From Polyangium jinanense (GTDB taxonomy: Bacteria > Myxococcota > Polyangia > Polyangiales > Polyangiaceae), in the NCBI RefSeq assembly GCF_028435365.1, contig NZ_JAGTJJ010000024.1, positions 103,280-167,279 on the forward strand: a DNA stretch of 64,000 nt. Direction: 5' to 3'. The notes below the pieces were generated by a model. The model saw only the letters and a program-made list of their open reading frames with translations. It searched no databases and was not told the origin of the DNA. A program made the position numbers and the translations under genes. Each line of letters opens with the position of its first letter. The first letter of the stretch is position 1. This document shows positions 60,605 through 64,000 of this stretch, piece after piece.

Positions 60605-61334
60605 TCGAGAAAAAGAGCTCGAAAAGGTCTTCGAGCCCGCGAGCGCGCCTCGCCCCGAGCACCGCACGGCGCTCGAAGCGTCGCTCCTCGCCACGTTCGA
60701 CGCAATGCCCCCGGAACAAAGGAGGAAACCCATGGAGAAGAAACACGTGTTGCGGAAAATGGCTTTCGGCGCGGCAATCGCCGCAGTGATCGGCGTCGCG
60801 GCTTGCGCGGCCCCCATGGAGGTCGACGTCGAGGTCGGCCGGAGCCTGACGGTCACGTACGCCGAGGCCGAAGCGATGCCCAAGCCGCCCGAGGTCATGA
60901 AGGCCCTGGAAGGCTCGGTGAAGCTCGACAACGTGAAGGTCCGCGGTCGCCACCAGAACGGCGAGGTGACCCTGCAGATCGAGGCATGGGGCGAGGACCT
61001 CGGCGACGAGCCGCTCGCCGACAAGCTGCGAGAAGCCATGCCCGCGCTCGCCTCGGCGAAGATCACGGAGAAGCCGCTCTCCGGCAAGGTCGATAGCACG
61101 CTCGGCAAGAAGATTGGCCACGATCTCTTCAACCTCGACATCACCGACGACCAGGACGTCGAGGTGGTACGGCAGAAGATCCTCGAGCAGCTCGCCGCGC
61201 AGGGCTTCGAGGGTCAGGTGAAGGTCGACGTGCAAGGGGACGGAAAGGGTGAGGGGCGGCGGGTGAACATCGAGCTCCGCCGGGAAGAGGAGTGCCCACC
61301 GGAAGAGGCGGAGGAGAAAAAGGCCGCGCCCTGA
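60591..61334 (+). CDS. Anti-sigma-like membrane protein without zinc finger
   Basis: 247 aa. The N-terminal cytoplasmic part reads EKELEKVFEPASAPRPEHRTALEASLL, a pattern I associate with anti-sigma factors that lack the zinc motif. One hydrophobic stretch (AFGAAIAAVIGVAAC, about residues 65-80) is followed by a charged outer domain of beta-alpha repeats (about 110-230) and a Lys/Glu tail. The Cys at the end of the hydrophobic stretch could be a lipobox, but the N-terminal 60 residues make a signal anchor more likely. It overlaps the sigma gene by 14 nt. The ATG at 60591 follows GGAAGGTGAGG. Confidence 0.7.
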   Translation: MFGSDREKELEKVFEPASAPRPEHRTALEASLLATFDAMPPEQRRKPMEKKHVLRKMAFGAAIAAVIGVAACAAPMEVDVEVGRSLTVTYAEAEAMPKPPEVMKALEGSVKLDNVKVRGRHQNGEVTLQIEAWGEDLGDEPLADKLREAMPALASAKITEKPLSGKVDSTLGKKIGHDLFNLDITDDQDVEVVRQKILEQLAAQGFEGQVKVDVQGDGKGEGRRVNIELRREEECPPEEAEEKKAAP

Positions 61335-61357
61335 TTCGATCGTTCGGTCGTCCCGCA

Positions 61358-61386
61358 TCGATAAAACCGGCGCGCCGTGTTATGAC
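61358..61386 (+). promoter_or_regulatory. Promoter TCGATA-17-TATGAC
   Basis: TCGATA (61358-61363) and TATGAC (61381-61386) are 17 nt apart; ATG 61396 follows 9 nt later without a ribosome binding site. Confidence 0.4.
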
Positions 61387-61395
61387 GGCCCTATC

Positions 61396-62244
61396 ATGAC
61401 GAAGGGCCGCGAACAGAATGCCGCCGGGAACGAGAGCCAAGGGAAAGGCGTGGACACTCGGTCCACAGTCGCAGGGACAGGTCCGTCCGGGGCCTCCCCA
61501 CACGCGCCGAGCCACGCCGAACGCGCGCGCACACTCGCCCGCGCCGCCCGATTCGGATCCCTCGCCACGATGGCGCGTGATCCCGAGGGTTTCCCTTATG
61601 CCTCGCTCGTGGCGCTCGCCACGGACGCGCGCGGCCGCGCCCTCTTCTTGCTCTCGCGCCTCGCCGAGCACACCCAAAACCTGCTCGCCCGTCCCGAGGC
61701 CTCCGTCCTCCTCCTCGAATCGCCCATCGTCGGGGACAAATTGCTCGAAAAAGGACGCGTGACGCTCATCGGCCCCTGCACAGCCGTGCCGCCGGAGGAG
61801 GTGTCCGAATGCCGCGCGTTGTTCCTCGCCGCGCACCCGGACGCCGCGACCTACGCCGATTTCGCGGATTTTTCGCATTACCGCATCGAGCCGCGCTCCC
61901 TCCGTTACGTCGGCGGGTTCGGCCGCATGTCCTGGGTCGACGTCGCCGCATACACCCGCGCCGAGCCCGATCCACTCGCCGAATTCGCGCCCCGCATCCT
62001 CGGGCACATGAACGACGACCACGCCTCGTCGATCCTCGCCTACGCGCGCAAGCTCGCCGGAATCGCCGAAGCCACGAGCGCGCAGATGACCGCCGTGGAC
62101 CGATACGGCATCGAAATGGCCGTCGAGACCCCCTCAGGCGAGCGTCGCGTACGGCTCGCATTCGACACGGAAATCCGGACCCGCGAGGAGGCACGCAAAG
62201 CCCTCATCGAGATGGCAGGGCGAGCCGGCGAAGGCGAAGACTGA
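61396..62244 (+). CDS. HugZ-like protein: split-barrel FMN-binding domain plus DUF2470
   Basis: 282 aa. After 40 disordered residues, a pyridoxamine-phosphate-oxidase-type split barrel (about 45-175) begins with ARTLARAARFGSLATMARD. A DUF2470-type C-terminal domain contains ILGHMNDDHASSILAYARKLAG. This two-domain layout is that of HugZ heme-binding or heme-degrading proteins and related putative flavin enzymes. His in NDDH is a typical conserved residue. No heme-uptake genes are nearby, so a flavin-dependent reductase role is also possible. Hairpin element D starts 5 nt after its stop. Confidence 0.85.
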   Translation: MTKGREQNAAGNESQGKGVDTRSTVAGTGPSGASPHAPSHAERARTLARAARFGSLATMARDPEGFPYASLVALATDARGRALFLLSRLAEHTQNLLARPEASVLLLESPIVGDKLLEKGRVTLIGPCTAVPPEEVSECRALFLAAHPDAATYADFADFSHYRIEPRSLRYVGGFGRMSWVDVAAYTRAEPDPLAEFAPRILGHMNDDHASSILAYARKLAGIAEATSAQMTAVDRYGIEMAVETPSGERRVRLAFDTEIRTREEARKALIEMAGRAGEGED

Positions 62245-62248
62245 GAGC

Positions 62249-62546
62249 GCGGGGCGTTGCCCCGCACCCCAGCGGGGGCTGTCCGCCCCCTGCACCCCGG
62301 ACCAGGCACGGCCTGGACCGAAGGCGGAGAAACTGCGCGATGCGCAGTTTCTCCGACGGGCCCGGGGCAAGACCACGAGCGGCGTTGCCAGCGCTGAGGT
62401 TTTGACTGGCAGGGTCGTCGCCGGTCTTGCCTCGGCCTGTTCGATGAACTGCGCATCGCGCAGTTCATCGACCCCGGGTCCAGCGCTTGCGCTGGTCCGG
62501 GTCCAGGGGTGGACAACCCCTGGTCGGGCCCGGGGTGAAACCCCGG
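62249..62546. repeat. Composite hairpin element D, inverted relative of element B
   Basis: Left arm: 62249-62265, 62272-62293, 62302-62316 and 62326-62354 (stem GGAGAAACTGCGC, loop GAT). Core to 62441. Right arm: 62442-62470 (stem CGATGAACTGCGC, loop ATC), 62480-62495, 62503-62523 and 62530-62546. The right arm is the reverse complement of the left arm of element B, with exact hairpins 2-4. The core edges also match B inverted. It fills most of the gap between the HugZ-like and ABC1 genes. Confidence 0.85.
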
Positions 62547-62572
62547 CGCTACGCTGCCGAAGGGGGGAGGTC

Positions 62573-62601
62573 TTTACCATCCTGCGTCCGTCTGCTACGT
62601 C
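62573..62601 (+). promoter_or_regulatory. Promoter TTTACC-17-TACGTC
   Basis: TTTACC (62573-62578) and TACGTC (62596-62601) are 17 nt apart; the ATG at 62611 follows after 9 nt. It lies just past hairpin element D. Confidence 0.45.
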
Positions 62602-62610
62602 CGCGGCGAG

Positions 62611-63882
62611 ATGTCGGACGAAACCAAGCTTCCTTCGGGCCGCCTCGGCCGCCTCGTCCGGCTCGCCGAGATCGGCGCGCGCACGGGGACGAGCCTGCTC
62701 CTTCGCCGCGAGGGCGATGACGCGGCTGCCAAGCGCGCGGCCGAGGTCCTTGGCAACCTCCGCGGCGTCGCTGCCAAGGTCGGCCAGATGGCTGGCTACA
62801 TCGATGGACTCGTCCCTGAGGAGCATCGTGACGCTTACCAGCGCTCGATGAAGAGCTTGCTCGCTGCGGCGCCTCGCTCCTCGCCGGAGGCCATTCGCCT
62901 CCTCGTCGAGGAAGAGCTCGGCGCCCCGCTCGATCGCCTCTTTGCTGAATGGGATGAAAAGGCCGTCGCGAGTGCCTCGATCGGCCAGGTGCATCGCGCC
63001 CGCACCCTCGAAGGGGATGAGGTCGCGGTCAAGGTCCAGCACCCCGGCGTGGCCGAGGCTGTCGAGGCGGACCTGAAAAATGCGGGCTTGCTTGAAGGCG
63101 CGCTCTCGATGATGGGCACGCGTAAGGTCGGCTCCGCGAAAATGCTCGAGGAGGTCCGCGCCCGCTTCCGCGAGGAGCTCGATTACACGATCGAGGCGCG
63201 CCGCCAGATCGAGTTCGCGCGCGTCCATGAGGGCGACCCGAAGATTTTGATCCCCTGGGTCGATCTCGATCGTTCGTCGCGCCGTGTGCTCACGACGCAG
63301 TTCGTTCGCGGCCGGAATCTCGACGAGGCGGCCGGCCTGCCCGAGCGGGATCGCGTCGCGCTTTGCCGCACGCTCTGGCGGTTCGTTTACAAGGGCACGC
63401 TCCTCGGCGAGATGTTCAACGCCGACCCGCACCCGGGCAATTATTTCTTCCAGGACGACGGGCGCGTGGCGTTCCTCGATTTCGGCTGCGTGCAGCCCAT
63501 CCCCGAGAAGCGGCGCGGCGTCGCGCGCAGGCTCCACCGCGCGGCCGTCGAACGCGACGAGGCCACGTTTACCGAGGCCGCGAAGATCATGCTGGAGACC
63601 CAGGGCGGCGACCACGAGAAGCGCGTGCTCTCGTACATTCGCCGCGCGTTCGAGCCGCAGTTCTCCTCGCCGTTCCGGATCACGCGCGACTACGTGGCGA
63701 GCCTCGTCCACCACATGAAGGAGGCAGGCAAGGAGACGCTCAAGACCGGGGACACCTCCTTCGTGCCCATGCCCGAGGGCATGCTCTTCATGAACCGCCT
63801 CCAGTTCGGGTTCTATTCAGTCCTGGCCCGGCTCGACGTCGAGGTCGATTACGCGGCGGAAGAACGCTCGTTCATGGCCTGA
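62611..63882 (+). CDS. ABC1/ADCK/UbiB-family atypical kinase
   Basis: 423 aa with all hallmarks of the family: the KxGQ motif AAKVGQM (KVGQ at 56-59), the Ala-rich loop ASIGQVH (122-128), Lys141 in [17 protein letters not shown] at 270-277 and DFG at 290-292. Members support ubiquinone synthesis or lipid homeostasis and may act as ATPases rather than protein kinases. No ubiquinone genes are adjacent. A leaderless-type promoter lies in front of the ATG. The gene ends just before hairpin element E. Confidence 0.93.
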   Translation: MSDETKLPSGRLGRLVRLAEIGARTGTSLLLRREGDDAAAKRAAEVLGNLRGVAAKVGQMAGYIDGLVPEEHRDAYQRSMKSLLAAAPRSSPEAIRLLVEEELGAPLDRLFAEWDEKAVASASIGQVHRARTLEGDEVAVKVQHPGVAEAVEADLKNAGLLEGALSMMGTRKVGSAKMLEEVRARFREELDYTIEARRQIEFARVHEGDPKILIPWVDLDRSSRRVLTTQFVRGRNLDEAAGLPERDRVALCRTLWRFVYKGTLLGEMFNADPHPGNYFFQDDGRVAFLDFGCVQPIPEKRRGVARRLHRAAVERDEATFTEAAKIMLETQGGDHEKRVLSYIRRAFEPQFSSPFRITRDYVASLVHHMKEAGKETLKTGDTSFVPMPEGMLFMNRLQFGFYSVLARLDVEVDYAAEERSFMA

Positions 63883-63891
63883 CGCGCCTCG

Positions 63892-64000
63892 CCGGGGCCC
63901 TGCCCCGGACCCCGCGGGGGCTGTTCGCCCCTCGACCCGAACCAGGGCAAGCCCTGGACCTTTGGTGGAAGAACTGCGCTGCGCGCAGTTCTTCCAACGG
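63892..64000. repeat. Composite hairpin element E, cut by the window end
   Basis: One arm is visible: 63892-63908 (CCGGGGCCCTGCCCCGG), 63917-63931, 63942-63957 (CCAGGGCAAGCCCTGG) and 63967-63995 (stem GGAAGAACTGCGC, loop TGC). The sequence stops there; a core and second arm probably follow outside the window. Confidence 0.8.

Overview
The window is about 64 kb of very GC-rich chromosomal DNA. Gene content points to a myxobacterium (Myxococcota, most likely Polyangiales/Sorangiineae). It carries three Ser/Thr protein kinases, two ECF sigma/anti-sigma pairs, many large secreted lipoproteins rich in Gly or Cys, a MYXO-CTERM-like sorting tail, a PilZ protein and a DUF2378-like protein. This assignment rests on family recognition only; there is no rRNA or marker tree to confirm it. 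I saw no tRNA, rRNA, prophage, transposase gene or CRISPR array.

Layout. 1-6919 (minus): three exported TPR/coiled-coil proteins in a coupled operon, the last running off the left edge. 7351-9059: ECF sigma factor and zinc-finger anti-sigma. 9113-10885: secreted lipoprotein. 11235-14372 (minus): ArnT/PMT-like glycosyltransferase and PilZ protein. 14514-17518: era and der GTPase genes, translationally coupled. 17525-20534 (minus): unrecognised membrane proteins. 20790-25824: two secreted serine esterases and a lipoprotein. 25946-29157: OPT transporter and an MpaB/DUF2236 oxygenase. 29519-35040: DUF2330 surface protein, metallo-hydrolase plus SDR, then a GNAT plus proline-dehydrogenase-like pair. 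35393-40530: small secreted protein, radical SAM enzyme and a ferritin-like trio. 40544-46105 (minus): kinase, lipoprotein, PEGA, transglutaminase and RsbR-like genes. 46302-48263: membrane kinase. 48526-51264 (minus): STIG1-like/RCC1 lipoprotein. 51612-57681: an ATPase/TPR/winged-helix regulator convergent with a third kinase. 57781-61334: AsmA-like protein, DUF2378-like protein, a tandem dyad array, ECF sigma and anti-sigma. 61396-63882: HugZ-like protein and ABC1/UbiB-like kinase.

Three non-coding observations stand out. First, a family of composite hairpin elements (10909, 29170, 51421, 62249, 63892) has two mirrored arms of four stem-loops around a core that is itself an inverted repeat. 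Stems differ between copies yet stay complementary. Second, an array of six or seven 44-bp units, each with a dyad, sits immediately upstream of the second ECF sigma gene. Third, many first-in-operon genes lack a ribosome binding site and instead carry a promoter whose -10 box ends 6-14 nt before the start codon, several with a -35-like box at exactly 17 nt. These look like leaderless or nearly leaderless transcripts, while other genes have a strong GGAGG.

All calls come from reading the sequence and remembered family motifs. No search, alignment or structure prediction was run, so family names are recognition-level and start sites are judged from local signals.
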